Source: Saccharospirillum sp040881935 (GTDB taxonomy: Bacteria; Pseudomonadota; Gammaproteobacteria; Pseudomonadales; Natronospirillaceae). Taken from it: a DNA stretch of 64,000 bases. A model generated the notes under the pieces. It worked only from the letters and a program-made list of their open reading frames with translations, was not told where the DNA came from and did not search any database. A program made the position numbers and the translations under genes. Positions 1 to 8,623 of the stretch are shown piece by piece; the first letter of the stretch is position 1; each line of letters begins with the position of its first letter. The stretch covers positions 1 to 64,000 of the forward strand of contig NZ_JBBECH010000056.1 of NCBI RefSeq assembly GCF_040881935.1, read 5' to 3'.

Positions 1-99
1 GGGCCTGGACCGCAGCATCCCTGCTGCGGACCACCCTCGATAGCCCTACCTGGCAGCCGGTGCTGAACTTTTGCTAGCGAACTCCGAAACTTGCGTTAC
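1..99. repeat. Right half of a dispersed palindromic intergenic element (copy B)
   Basis: Cut by the window edge. It contains the perfect hairpin CCGCAGCA (10-17) / TGCTGCGG (22-29), which is the conserved centre of the element family described at 5818-6000. At 78-99 it shares GCGAACTCCGAAACT with the right terminal repeat of that copy. The variable right arm lies at about 33-55. The element sits just downstream of purH on the minus strand. Its left half is outside the window, so self-complementarity of the arms cannot be checked here. Confidence 0.7.
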
Positions 100-114
100 C
101 GAGCTGAGCCGGTG

Positions 115-1695
115 TCAGTGGCGGAAATGGCGCATGCCGGTCAGTACCATGGCGATGCCATGCTCGTTTGCGGCGGCGATGACTTCGTCGTCGCGCATAC
201 TGCCGCCCGGTTGAATGACGGCTTTTACGCCCATCTCGGCGGCCTGGTCGAGACCATCGCGGAACGGGAAAAAGGCGTCGGATGCCATCACCGAACCGGA
301 GATATGCAACCCTTCATCGGCGGCCTTGATACCGGCGATTTTGGCGCTGTAAACCCGGCTCATCTGGCCAGCACCGATACCGACCGTCTGGCCGTCTTTG
401 GCGTAGACAATGGCGTTGGATTTAACAAACTTGCACACCGACCAGGCAAATTGCAGGTCTTGCAGTTGTTCAGGCGTTGGGGCTGTTTGCGTAACCAGTC
501 TGAATTCATCGGCCGTTACCTCGCCCAGATCCCGATCCTGAATGAGCAGGCCACCGTTAACGCGTTTGAAGTCAAAACCGGGCAGGGCAGAGCCCCAGAC
601 GCCGCTGCTGAGCAGGCGAACATTCGGTTTGGCGGCCACAATGGAGGCGGCTTCGGCGCTGACCGAGGGTGCGATGATGACTTCAACGAATTGACGGTCG
701 ACGATGGCACGGGCGGTGGTGGCGTCGAGTTCCCGGTTGAACGCGATGATGCCGCCAAAGGCTGAGGTCGGGTCGGTTTGGAAAGCGCGTTCGTAGGCTG
801 CCAATTGAGTGTCTGCGACGGCCACACCGCAGGGGTTGGCGTGCTTGACGATGACACAGGCCGGTTGAGCGAAGCGTTTAACGCATTCCAGGGCGGCATC
901 GGTATCGGCAATGTTGTTGTAGCTCAGCGCTTTGCCCTGCAGGCTGGTGGCGGTGGCAACGCTGGCTTCGGGTGTCTCGGCGTCTACATAAAACGCCGCT
1001 TTCTGGTGCGGGTTTTCACCGTAGCGCATGACGTCTTTTAGCTGCCACTGTTGATTGTAGGTATGCGGGAAGTCGGCTTTTTCCGGAACGCTGGCCGGGT
1101 CGGTCTCGAGTTCAATGCGGCCCAGGTAGTTGGCGATCATGCCATCGTAGGCGGCGGTGTGCTCAAAAGCGGAGCGAGCCAGCCGGAAGCGGGTTGAATG
1201 CGACAGGCCACCCGTGGCATCCCATTCACTCAGAATGGCAGAGTAATCATCTGTGTTGACCACAATGGCCACATCCGCATGGTTCTTGGCGGCCGAGCGC
1301 ACCATGGTCGGGCCGCCGATGTCGATGTTTTCAATGGCATCGGCCAGGGTGCAGTCGTCCCGGCTGACGGTATCGGCAAAGGGATACAGGTTGACCACGA
1401 CCAGATCAATGGCGTCGATGCCGTGTTCGCTCATCACTGCGTCGTCCTGACCGCGCCGCCCCAGTATGCCGCCGTGAATCTTCGGGTGCAGGGTTTTGAC
1501 CCGACCGTCCATCATTTCCGGGAAGCCGGTGTGGGCGGATACTTCGGTTACCGGAACACCGGCGTCGGTCAGCAGACGAAAGGTGCCCCCAGTGGACAGT
1601 AATTCGACGCCGCGCTGGTTGAGTGCGCGGGCAAAGTCGACAATACCGGTTTTGTCGGAGACGCTGATCAGGGCGCGTTGTGGCGTTTTGGTCAT
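115..1695 (-). CDS. purH: Bifunctional AICAR formyltransferase / IMP cyclohydrolase
   Basis: The protein catalyses the last two steps of purine synthesis: formylation of AICAR with 10-formyl-THF, then ring closure to IMP, in the cytoplasm. It has 526 residues, the usual length. The N-terminal cyclohydrolase domain opens with RALISVSDKTGI and STGGT. The C-terminal transformylase domain carries VKHANPCGVAVA, with the catalytic Lys-His pair. The start at 1695 is preceded by AGGA. It lies downstream of fis but is separated from it by a terminator (1826-1852), so it probably has its own promoter in the 1696-1825 gap. Its C-terminal end MRHFRH is intact. Identification is secure. Confidence 0.97.
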   Translation of the reverse strand: MTKTPQRALISVSDKTGIVDFARALNQRGVELLSTGGTFRLLTDAGVPVTEVSAHTGFPEMMDGRVKTLHPKIHGGILGRRGQDDAVMSEHGIDAIDLVVVNLYPFADTVSRDDCTLADAIENIDIGGPTMVRSAAKNHADVAIVVNTDDYSAILSEWDATGGLSHSTRFRLARSAFEHTAAYDGMIANYLGRIELETDPASVPEKADFPHTYNQQWQLKDVMRYGENPHQKAAFYVDAETPEASVATATSLQGKALSYNNIADTDAALECVKRFAQPACVIVKHANPCGVAVADTQLAAYERAFQTDPTSAFGGIIAFNRELDATTARAIVDRQFVEVIIAPSVSAEAASIVAAKPNVRLLSSGVWGSALPGFDFKRVNGGLLIQDRDLGEVTADEFRLVTQTAPTPEQLQDLQFAWSVCKFVKSNAIVYAKDGQTVGIGAGQMSRVYSAKIAGIKAADEGLHISGSVMASDAFFPFRDGLDQAAEMGVKAVIQPGGSMRDDEVIAAANEHGIAMVLTGMRHFRH

Positions 1696-1825
1696 GGGAT
1701 CCTCGAACGATCAGTCGGTGGCTCACACCGGCAGGTACGGTGCTGGGATGGGCCGGTTTCAGTCAAAATAAAGTCGGTGATGGTAAATCTGGTGCAACTG
1801 GTCAAAAACCGGTTGTCCGAAATGC

Positions 1826-1852
1826 AAAAAGGCGACTCAGGGTCGCCTTTTT
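1826..1852 (-). terminator. Intrinsic terminator of dusB-fis
   Basis: Stem GGCGAC (1831-1836) / GTCGCC (1842-1847), flanked by five A on the left and five T on the right, so it could act on both strands. It lies 6 bases past the fis stop codon on the minus strand and separates fis from purH. Confidence 0.8.
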
Positions 1853-1857
1853 AGATA

Positions 1858-2166
1858 TCAGAGCAGTCCGTACTGCTTCAATTTTTTGCGCAGCGTACCC
1901 CGGTTGAGGCCGAGTACCCGGCTGGCTTTGGTCTGGTTGTCCCGGCTGAAGCGCATAACGGCCTCCAGCATGGGCGCTTCCACTTCACTCATCACCATTT
2001 GGTAGACGTTGGCGACGTCCTGGCCTTCGAGGTGTGCGAAATAGTTGCGCATGGCAATTTCAACGCTGTCACGCAGGGTCTGTGGGTTGTCGGCCGAGGA
2101 GTGAATGTGCAATGAGTCTTTTAAATCAGGGCGCTGAGGGTCCTGGGCAACGGGGTCGAGGTTCAT
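1858..2166 (-). CDS. fis: DNA-binding protein Fis
   Basis: Small nucleoid-associated protein that bends DNA and regulates rRNA promoters, recombination and growth-phase genes. It has 102 residues against 98 in E. coli. The C-terminal helix-turn-helix runs from about residue 77 to the end (ASRVLGLNRGTLRKKLKQYG), with the dimerisation helices before it. The start at 2166 has AGGA nine bases upstream and overlaps the dusB stop by four bases (ATGA). This keeps the dusB-fis operon seen across gammaproteobacteria, where fis translation depends on dusB. A strong hairpin terminator follows. Confidence 0.96.
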   Translation of the reverse strand: MNLDPVAQDPQRPDLKDSLHIHSSADNPQTLRDSVEIAMRNYFAHLEGQDVANVYQMVMSEVEAPMLEAVMRFSRDNQTKASRVLGLNRGTLRKKLKQYGLL

Positions 2167-3152
2167 GCTGCTGTATCCTTTAACGATGTCAAACGTTGAA
2201 AAAGGGTGGCTATAACCTGAAGCTGCTCACGCGGTTGCTCCAGGTGATTGAATGCTGAGAGTGAGGTCCGGTCGACACCCTGGGCTTTGAGATACCAGCC
2301 CACGTGCTTCCGGGCGATGCGCACACCCATGTGGTCCCCATAAAATCGATGCAGTGCCTGAACATGCTGGCTCAGCGTGGCGGCAACTGTCTCCAGACCG
2401 GGTTCAGGCAACTGTTCGCCGGTCGCCAGGAAATGATTGATGGCCTGGAATATCCAGGGATTTCCCTGGGCCGCCCGACCGATCATCACGCCATCAGCTG
2501 CAGTGACTGACAGCACCTTCGCGGCCTGCTGCGGGCTGTCGATATCGCCATTAGCCAGTACCGGTATCCGCACCGCCTGCTTTACGTTGGCGATGGTGTC
2601 GTACTCGGCTACGCCCTTGAAAGCGTCAGCCCGGGTCCGTCCATGAACCGATAACAGGGCGATGCCCAGGTCTTCTGCCATCCGTGCGATGGCCACGGCA
2701 TTGCGCTGATCGGCAGACCAGCCGGTGCGAATCTTCAGCGTTACCGGCACATCGACGGCATTGACGACGGCGGTCAGTATGTCTCTGACCAGGCCTTCAT
2801 CGCGCATCAGGGCGGAACCAGCGGCCTTGTTACAGACTTTTTTAGCCGGACATCCCATATTGATGTCTATAATCTGAGCACCCCGGGCCACATTGGCTTG
2901 TGCCGCCTGGGCCATCATGCCAGCGTCGCCGCCAGCAATCTGGACGCTGACCGGGCCTTCCTCTCCCTGATGATCCAGCCGCCAGCGTGACTTGTTGCTG
3001 TTCCACAAACGGGTGTCGCTGGTCACCATTTCAGATACGACCAGTCCCGCACCCAGCGACCGGCACAGCGTGCGAAAGGGTCGATCGGTTACCCCGGCCA
3101 TTGGCGCGAGGACAGTCGGTTGTGAAATGGTGTAGGGGCCGATGGAAAACAC
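2163..3152 (-). CDS. dusB: tRNA-dihydrouridine synthase B
   Basis: FMN-dependent enzyme that reduces uridines in the tRNA D-loop. It has 329 residues with a TIM-barrel N-terminal half starting VLAPMAGVTDRPFR. The catalytic cysteine is C101 in INMGCPAKKV, and the FMN phosphate-binding region is GVMIGRAAQGNPW. The start codon is GTG at 3152 with no clear ribosome-binding site. It is the first gene of the dusB-fis pair and overlaps fis by four bases. Both the fis neighbour and the sequence favour DusB over DusA or DusC. Confidence 0.95.
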   Translation of the reverse strand: MFSIGPYTISQPTVLAPMAGVTDRPFRTLCRSLGAGLVVSEMVTSDTRLWNSNKSRWRLDHQGEEGPVSVQIAGGDAGMMAQAAQANVARGAQIIDINMGCPAKKVCNKAAGSALMRDEGLVRDILTAVVNAVDVPVTLKIRTGWSADQRNAVAIARMAEDLGIALLSVHGRTRADAFKGVAEYDTIANVKQAVRIPVLANGDIDSPQQAAKVLSVTAADGVMIGRAAQGNPWIFQAINHFLATGEQLPEPGLETVAATLSQHVQALHRFYGDHMGVRIARKHVGWYLKAQGVDRTSLSAFNHLEQPREQLQVIATLFQRLTSLKDTAA

Positions 3153-3281
3153 AGTAATCGGTTAAAAATTGCTCAGCTCAAGGGCGGGGAATGATACTGG
3201 CTCTGGCGTTGAGATGAAAGATTGACAATCGGTTTCTTTTCAGAAAATGGGACCGAAGGCCCCATTGCGCTCTGGAAGTCT

Positions 3282-3304
3282 CTAGGAGTCCGACAGACTC
3301 CTAG
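3282..3304. repeat. Short hairpin repeat (copy 1), CTAGGAGTC type
   Basis: Perfect stem CTAGGAGTC (3282-3290) / GACTCCTAG (3296-3304) around a CGACA loop. It has no T-run, so it is not an ordinary intrinsic terminator. It lies between the DUF3426 gene end and the dusB start. The right half recurs at 58082-58103, including the loop and the GACTCCTAG arm, so this is a small dispersed repeat. Confidence 0.75.
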
Positions 3305-3311
3305 GCCGTCA

Positions 3312-4631
3312 TTAGCCTGTTCCAGCGGGCGCCAGTACAAGCTGGTAATTGACCGCCCGGGTACCGGGGTCGCGAATCGGCAGCGATACATAAATCCGTG
3401 TGTTGACGGGCATCAGCCGCGTACCGGTCAGTTCGCCGCGCAGGTATTGTTCCGGAGTGAATGACTGGTCGGCAACGAGATCTCCATTGACGTCGGTGTA
3501 TTGCAATATCAGCATCGGGAAAGGTTGTCGGAAGGCGGCACGGTTGGTTAGTACAGCGTCCAGTAATTTCACCTCATCCAGTGCCCGGTGATCACGGATC
3601 AGGACGTTGGAGGTGCGAATCAGGTCAATGTCTTCCTGGTCCGGCAAGGTGCAGCCCAGTACGTCACAGGCACTCTGGTACAGGCCACGCCACTGATCCA
3701 TCTTGGCGTAGGTGTCCCGTTGTACCCAGGCAAACTGGGCGGTCAGAACAGCCATCAACAGCATAATGAACACCACGCCCAGCCAGCGCCAGCGGGCGAG
3801 CCGGTCTTCGGCGTTGAAATCCAGATCAATATCGTGATTCAACTGGCGAACGACCGACGACGCCGTAGACGTGCCTTTGGCCCGCCGGTCGGTGCCACCG
3901 AAGTCGACCGAATTGAAATCATCGTCTCCTGAATCATCAAGCGACCAGGCCGGTTGTGCCTGATTGTTTTTTGGCTTGGCGGGCCGGGTGTCTGAGATCG
4001 GTTTGCTGACGAAACTTGTTTTTTTCTGGCGTCGGCTCTCCCGGGATTCTTCACGCTCCTGCTCTTCAAGGATCGATTCAGCCCAACTCTCGTCGGCCGA
4101 TTCAGGATCATCGAGGACGTCTTTGTCGAGATCGCTCTCGCGCTGAAACGGATTGGCCTCTTTGCTCCGATCACCACTCGGGTTACTTAGACTGATGAAG
4201 GAGTCACTCAAATCATCCAGTTCGGAATCGTCATCTTCCTGGTCATACAGGTCGTCATCGCTGTCCTGAAAAACGTACTCCTGATCTTCCTCTGGGTCGT
4301 CTGCAAACAGGAAATCGGCATCGGCATCTTCATCGGCCGCGAAACGAGAGGGAGCGGTTGGCTTGGGTTTTGATGTCGGTGGTGTTGATGCTGGCTTGGG
4401 TGCAGCAGCGGCTTTCGGCGCGGATGTCTGTTGGGTTCTGGCCTGTTTTTGTGGGGTTGGCCGGGTGGCGGGTTTTTTCGCAACGGCTGCGGTAACAATG
4501 TGTTTGCGAGCGCTGAACACCTGAAGGCAGGCGCCACAGCGCACAGAGCCATTGGCAATGGACAGTTGTTCGTCGCTGACGCGAAATGAGGTGCCGCAGT
4601 GTGGGCACTGTGTAATAAAAGTTTCAGCCAT
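3312..4631 (-). CDS. DUF3426 zinc-ribbon and single-pass membrane protein
   Basis: 439 residues. The N-terminal MJ0042-type zinc ribbon has CPHC at 9-12 and CGAC at 32-35. A long low-complexity Pro/Lys/Ala stretch and then a very acidic Asp/Glu-rich linker run to about residue 280. One membrane helix follows (about 283-303, WLGVVFIMLLMAVLTAQFAW), then a C-terminal DUF3426 domain that should face the periplasm. The biochemical role of the family is not known. The same gene sits between prmA and dusB in Pseudomonas. Domain assignment is firm; no function can be stated. Confidence 0.85.
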   Translation of the reverse strand: MAETFITQCPHCGTSFRVSDEQLSIANGSVRCGACLQVFSARKHIVTAAVAKKPATRPTPQKQARTQQTSAPKAAAAPKPASTPPTSKPKPTAPSRFAADEDADADFLFADDPEEDQEYVFQDSDDDLYDQEDDDSELDDLSDSFISLSNPSGDRSKEANPFQRESDLDKDVLDDPESADESWAESILEEQEREESRESRRQKKTSFVSKPISDTRPAKPKNNQAQPAWSLDDSGDDDFNSVDFGGTDRRAKGTSTASSVVRQLNHDIDLDFNAEDRLARWRWLGVVFIMLLMAVLTAQFAWVQRDTYAKMDQWRGLYQSACDVLGCTLPDQEDIDLIRTSNVLIRDHRALDEVKLLDAVLTNRAAFRQPFPMLILQYTDVNGDLVADQSFTPEQYLRGELTGTRLMPVNTRIYVSLPIRDPGTRAVNYQLVLAPAGTG

Positions 4632-4800
4632 TGCTAACTATGATTCCTGGCATCCATGCGCGATTAGGCCCTGTTTTGGCCACCCGATGAGTAACCGGCA
4701 GGGCATTGTTGTTCCGTCCGGTAATGCAAACGGTCTGGTAGTGTAAGAAAGGCGCCAACAGATAACAATATACCGCCTTCACACTGGGCTCGCCCAGCCG

Positions 4801-5694
4801 CTAATTGCGACGTTCTCCATTCAATCGAACCCAGCCATCATGGCTTGCCGGGGGCTCAAAGTCGATCCAGGGCGTATAGGCCGTGCGTACGGCATCGGCC
4901 TGATGCTCCAGAATACCGGAAAGAGCGATTCGCCCGCCGGGCCGAAGGCGCTGACAGATCGCTGATGACAGATCGCACAGAGGCCCGGCCAGTATGTTGG
5001 CGACGATCAGGTCGTATTGGTCGACGAGATCACGGTCGTCGAGCATGACTCGGTAGCGGGATGGGTCGATAGCATTGTTCTCCGCATTGGCCCGGGTCGC
5101 GTCGAGCGCCTGAGGGTCGATGTCGAGCCCATCCATGCGGGACGCACCGAGCAACAGGGAGGCCAGACCCAGAATGCCGGAGCCGCAGCCATAATCCAGC
5201 ACGGTATCACCAGGCTGGGTGTTCCGGTCGAGCCATGTCAGGCACAGGTAGGTCGTAGGGTGAGTGCCGGTGCCAAAGGCCAGGCCGGGGTCCAGTCGCA
5301 AGTTGATGGCTGCTGGGTTGGGTGGCTCCAGCCAGGACGGGCAAATCCACAGGCGGTCGCCGCAGGCGATGGGCTTGAAATTGTCCATCCAACTGCGTTC
5401 CCAGTCTTTGTCTTCCAGAATCTCGGTGACGATCGGACCCCGGGCGTCAATGTTCAGGGCGCACATAGCCTGCTGCATACGATTTACCAGCGCGTCGGCA
5501 TCCAGCTGGTGATCGAACAGCCCCTGTATCGTTGTGTGTTGCCACAAGGGCGTAGTGCCGCGAATCGGCTCGAAAACCGGCTGGTCTTCTGTGTCGACCA
5601 GGGTTACCGCCTGGCAGCCAGCCAACAGCAGCGCGTCTTCCAGTGCGTCGGTGTGGTCCGGCGAGGTGGGGATTTTGATTTGTAACCAGGGCAT
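4801..5694 (-). CDS. prmA: Ribosomal protein L11 methyltransferase
   Basis: SAM-dependent enzyme that trimethylates ribosomal protein L11. It has 297 residues, the usual length. The Rossmann SAM motif is TVLDYGCGSGILGLASL, and the NILAGPL motif matches the substrate-side NI/L-xxPL signature. The start was placed at MPWLQIKI (5694), preceded by AGGATCTACC; the reading frame continues 24 codons upstream, but that part resembles no PrmA. It belongs to the accB-accC-prmA neighbourhood and is separated from accC by a terminator and a palindromic element, so it may be transcribed on its own. Confidence 0.95.
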   Translation of the reverse strand: MPWLQIKIPTSPDHTDALEDALLLAGCQAVTLVDTEDQPVFEPIRGTTPLWQHTTIQGLFDHQLDADALVNRMQQAMCALNIDARGPIVTEILEDKDWERSWMDNFKPIACGDRLWICPSWLEPPNPAAINLRLDPGLAFGTGTHPTTYLCLTWLDRNTQPGDTVLDYGCGSGILGLASLLLGASRMDGLDIDPQALDATRANAENNAIDPSRYRVMLDDRDLVDQYDLIVANILAGPLCDLSSAICQRLRPGGRIALSGILEHQADAVRTAYTPWIDFEPPASHDGWVRLNGERRN

Positions 5695-5817
5695 GGTAGA
5701 TCCTGTGCAAGTGGATGCATCGTGATAGAGGGTGACTTGCTGTAAGAGTGTACACCAGACGGACAATCCGGTTTAGCTCAAGGTGATAACTGCGGATCTT
5801 TCCTGGTATCACCCGCT

Positions 5818-6000
5818 TAATAACTCAAGTTTCGGAGTTCGGTCGTGGCCCGCACCGGCTACCGGATATGCCCCTGTGGGGTCGGCGTAGATCCGTCCGT
5901 GGAGCCTAGGCCGCAACATCCATGCTGCGGACTTTCCCACAGGGGCATATCCGGCACCCGCTGCTAGTCTTATCGGCGAACTCCGAAACTCGAGTTATTA
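5818..6000. repeat. Dispersed long palindromic element (copy A)
   Basis: 183 bp between prmA and accC. The outer inverted repeats are 24 bp (5818-5841 and 5977-6000, one mismatch). An inner perfect 19-bp stem follows (5862-5880 and 5936-5954). The centre (5881-5935) holds GTCGGCGTAGATCC, GCCTAGGCC and the hairpin CCGCA/TGCGG. The centre is shared with copies at 1-99, 17738-17950, 37358-37469 and 61632-61811, while the arms differ between copies. No ORF is present. The element abuts the accC terminator. Confidence 0.85.
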
Positions 6001-6026
6001 AAAAGCCGGGCGATGCCCGGCTTTTT
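6000..6026 (-). terminator. Bidirectional terminator after accC
   Basis: Stem GCCGGGC (6005-6011) / GCCCGGC (6015-6021) with A-run on the left and TTTTT on the right. It ends the aroQ-accB-accC transcript on the minus strand, about 20 bases past the accC stop, and touches the outer repeat of the palindromic element. Confidence 0.85.
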
Positions 6027-6046
6027 AACGGCGTGCTAGGGCAAAA

Positions 6047-7393
6047 TTACTGCTCGTCGGCCAGCTTGTGTTCGAGGTAGTGGATGTTGACGCCACCGCG
6101 TGCAAAACCGGGGTCACGTACCAGGTCCATTTGCAATGGGGTGTTGGTCTTGATGCCAGCGATGACCAGTTCATCCAGTGCCGACTTCATCCGTGCCAGC
6201 GCCTGGGGCCGGTCGTCTGCCAGGGTGATCAGCTTGCCGATCATCGAGTCGTAGAATGGCGGAATGGTGTAGCCGGAGTAAATGTGTGAATCCCAGCGCA
6301 CACCCAGGCCACCGGGTGGGTGGAACTGGGTTATCTTGCCCGGGCTGGGCATGAAGGTACGCGGGTCTTCGGCGTTGATCCGGCATTCAAACGCATGGCC
6401 TTTGATGTGAATCTCATCCTGGCGATACGACAAGGATTCGCCGGAGGCAATGCGCAACTGCTCCTTGATAATGTCCACCCCGGTAACCATTTCGGTGACC
6501 GGATGCTCAACCTGGACGCGGGTGTTCATTTCAATAAAGTAGAAGTTGCCATCTTCGTACAAAAATTCGAAGGTGCCAGCGCCCCGATAACCAATTTCGA
6601 TGCAGGCATCCACGCAGGCCTTTTGCACTTTGGCGCGTGCCGCCGGTTCAATGAGAGGCGCCGGGGCTTCTTCCATAACCTTCTGATGGCGTCGCTGCAA
6701 TGAGCAGTCACGATCGCCAAGGTGAATGGCGTTGCCGTGGGTGTCGGCCAGCACCTGAATTTCGACGTGACGCGGATTCTGCAGGAATTTTTCCATGTAG
6801 ACCGTACCGTCACCGAAGGCTGCAGCCGCTTCGTTTTGGGTGACCTGGATAGCGTTCAGCAGGTCTTTTTCAGCGTGAACGACCCGCATACCGCGGCCAC
6901 CGCCACCGGCAGCTGCCTTGATGATCACCGGGTAGCCCACGTGGCGACCCATGGCCAGGCATTTCTCAGTGTCGTCGGTCAACGGGCCATCGGATCCGGG
7001 TACCGTTGGAACCCCGGCTTTTTTCATGGCTTCAATGGCTGAAACCTTGTCGCCCATCAGCCGAATGACATCGGACGAGGGGCCGATAAAGGTAAAACCA
7101 GACTTTTCAACCTGCTCACAGAAGTCAGCCCGTTCGGCCAGAAAGCCGTACCCGGGGTGGATGCCGTCGGCATCGGTGACTTCCGCTGCGGCGATCAGGG
7201 CGGGAATGTTGAGGTAGCTGGCTGAGGAAGCATTCGGGCCAATACACACCGACTCGTCGGCGAGTTTCACGTGCTTCAACTCACGGTCGACGACAGAATG
7301 CACCGCCACCGTTTGAATGCCCAGCTCTTTGCAAGCCCGCAGGATGCGCAAGGCAATCTCGCCACGGTTAGCAATCAGGACTTTCTTAAGCAT
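6047..7393 (-). CDS. accC: Acetyl-CoA carboxylase, biotin carboxylase subunit
   Basis: ATP-dependent carboxylation of the biotin on AccB, first half of malonyl-CoA synthesis. It has 448 residues. The N-terminal domain starts MLKKVLIANRGEIALRIL. The ATP-grasp glycine loop is AAGGGGRGMR, with the active-site region MEEAPAP and EMNTRVQVEHPVTE. The gene lies 11 bases after accB on the minus strand, as in most proteobacteria, and is followed by a hairpin terminator. Nothing unusual is seen in the protein. Confidence 0.97.
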   Translation of the reverse strand: MLKKVLIANRGEIALRILRACKELGIQTVAVHSVVDRELKHVKLADESVCIGPNASSASYLNIPALIAAAEVTDADGIHPGYGFLAERADFCEQVEKSGFTFIGPSSDVIRLMGDKVSAIEAMKKAGVPTVPGSDGPLTDDTEKCLAMGRHVGYPVIIKAAAGGGGRGMRVVHAEKDLLNAIQVTQNEAAAAFGDGTVYMEKFLQNPRHVEIQVLADTHGNAIHLGDRDCSLQRRHQKVMEEAPAPLIEPAARAKVQKACVDACIEIGYRGAGTFEFLYEDGNFYFIEMNTRVQVEHPVTEMVTGVDIIKEQLRIASGESLSYRQDEIHIKGHAFECRINAEDPRTFMPSPGKITQFHPPGGLGVRWDSHIYSGYTIPPFYDSMIGKLITLADDRPQALARMKSALDELVIAGIKTNTPLQMDLVRDPGFARGGVNIHYLEHKLADEQ

Positions 7394-7404
7394 GACAGGC
7401 CTCG

Positions 7405-7860
7405 TTAGCTAATGGTGATCAGGGGTTGGTCAAATTCGACCGGCTGACCGTTTTCCACCAGAATCGCTTCTACCGTGCCGCTCTTTTCGGCTTCGATCTG
7501 GTTCATCATCTTCATCGCCTCGACGATGCAAATGGTGTCACCCTGCTTCACCTGCTGACCGACTTCAACGAAGTTGGGACTGGTCGGTGAGGGTGCACGA
7601 TAGAAAGTGCCGACCATTGGGGAGCGTAACGCATGGCCTGCCGGTTCGGCGGGAGCGCTGGGTTCAGCCGGGGCCGGGGCTGGTGCGGGGGCAGGTGCTG
7701 CCATTTGGGCCGGTGCTGCCGCGTAATGCATTTGCTGCGGCGGCAGGCTGTGAGAGGTTCGGCTGATGCGAATGGCTTCTTCACCTTCGGTGATCTCAAT
7801 TTCATCGATGCCGGATTCTTCCAGCAGTTCGATCAGTTTTTTGACCTTGCGAATATCCAT
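7405..7860 (-). CDS. accB: Biotin carboxyl carrier protein of acetyl-CoA carboxylase
   Basis: 151 residues. The N-terminal segment (about 1-35) is the conserved AccB dimer region. An Ala/Pro-rich flexible linker covers about 50-75. The biotinyl domain carries EAMKMMNQIE, whose lysine is the biotinylation site. A clear AAGGAA lies upstream of the ATG at 7860. The protein hands the carboxyl group from AccC to the AccA/AccD transferase, whose genes are not in this window. The gene sits between aroQ and accC and is very likely cotranscribed with both. Confidence 0.97.
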   Translation of the reverse strand: MDIRKVKKLIELLEESGIDEIEITEGEEAIRISRTSHSLPPQQMHYAAAPAQMAAPAPAPAPAPAEPSAPAEPAGHALRSPMVGTFYRAPSPTSPNFVEVGQQVKQGDTICIVEAMKMMNQIEAEKSGTVEAILVENGQPVEFDQPLITIS

Positions 7861-7875
7861 AATGGGTTCCTTTAA

Positions 7876-8316
7876 TCAGTGCGTTAACTGTTGATGGGCG
7901 GCGTGCAAAGCGAGTTCATAGCTGTGCGCTCCAAATCCACATATTACCCCGACCGCCTGGCCGGAAAGATACGATTGATGTCTGAAGGGTTCGCGGGCAT
8001 GCACATTGGACAGGTGCAATTCGATGTAGGGTATGGCAACACCGGCCAGTGCATCGCGCAGCGCTACACTGGTATGGGTGAAGGCTCCGGGGTTGATCAG
8101 AATAAAGTCGACCTGCTCGTCTCGTGCTTTGTGTATCCGGTCGATCAGTACGCCTTCATGATTGCTTTGGCAACACGCCAGGCTGTGGCCGAGGTCGGCG
8201 GCGGAGCGCGTCATCGACTGTTCAATATCGTTGAGGGTAGTATGCCCGTAAACCTCGGGCTCTCGCGTGCCCAGTAAATTGAGGTTGGGGCCATTGAGCA
8301 GCAGTAATTGCGCCAT
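7876..8316 (-). CDS. aroQ: Type II 3-dehydroquinate dehydratase
   Basis: Third step of the shikimate pathway, dehydroquinate to dehydroshikimate, by the type II dodecameric enzyme. It has 146 residues. Motifs: LLLNGPNLNLLGTREPEVYG at the N-terminus with the active-site Arg and Tyr, NPGAFTHTSVALRDAL with the anchoring Asn, and ELHLSNVHAREPFRH with the catalytic His. It leads the aroQ-accB-accC group, 15 bases before accB. A putative promoter overlapping a 10-bp dyad lies upstream (8404-8448). A second shikimate gene, aroA, is nearby at 10452. Confidence 0.96.
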   Translation of the reverse strand: MAQLLLLNGPNLNLLGTREPEVYGHTTLNDIEQSMTRSAADLGHSLACCQSNHEGVLIDRIHKARDEQVDFILINPGAFTHTSVALRDALAGVAIPYIELHLSNVHAREPFRHQSYLSGQAVGVICGFGAHSYELALHAAHQQLTH

Positions 8317-8403
8317 GAGTACCTGTATGTCCTTGCCTGTTGGTCCGGAGGTAAGTGTATGCGGTGAATCGACCTATGTCCGGGAATTTGTCCGGAAATG
8401 TAG

Positions 8404-8432
8404 ACGATAGTGCTGTTAAATTCGTCGAACAA
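8404..8432 (-). promoter_or_regulatory. Putative aroQ-accBC promoter
   Basis: On the minus strand, TTGTTC (8427-8432) and TATCGT (8404-8409) are 17 bases apart. The match to consensus is only partial. The 10-bp dyad AAATTCGTCG/CGACGAATTT (8418-8448) covers the spacer and the -35 region, so a repressor bound there could block this promoter. Confidence 0.35.
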
Positions 8433-8448
8433 CTGAATCGACGAATTT
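8418..8448. promoter_or_regulatory. Operator-like dyad upstream of aroQ
   Basis: Perfect 10-bp inverted repeat AAATTCGTCG (8418-8427) / CGACGAATTT (8439-8448) with an 11-base spacer. There is no T-run, so a protein-binding site is more likely than a terminator. The regulator is not known. Confidence 0.45.
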
Positions 8449-8623
8449 TAGTTGTGAATTTATATCATTAAATGCCTGCCTTTCCACGCTTTTCGTGCAT
8501 TTCAGGCGCTGTCCAGTCCGTCGGGGCAAAGGCGATCTCTCCGCTTTATTGCATTTGTGACCTTCATCCCTTGGTTTCGGGTGAGCGGATGACTAAGCTG
8601 GATGAAATGGTTTCACATTTCCC

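Noticed and set aside
1..99. Possible integron attC site or CRISPR repeat
   Set aside because: attC sites keep their ends and vary in the middle; this family has the reverse pattern. The copies are dispersed tens of kilobases apart, not regularly spaced, so it is not a CRISPR array.
3282..3304. Intrinsic terminator of the DUF3426 gene
   Set aside because: The hairpin has no T-run on either strand and recurs elsewhere as a repeat.
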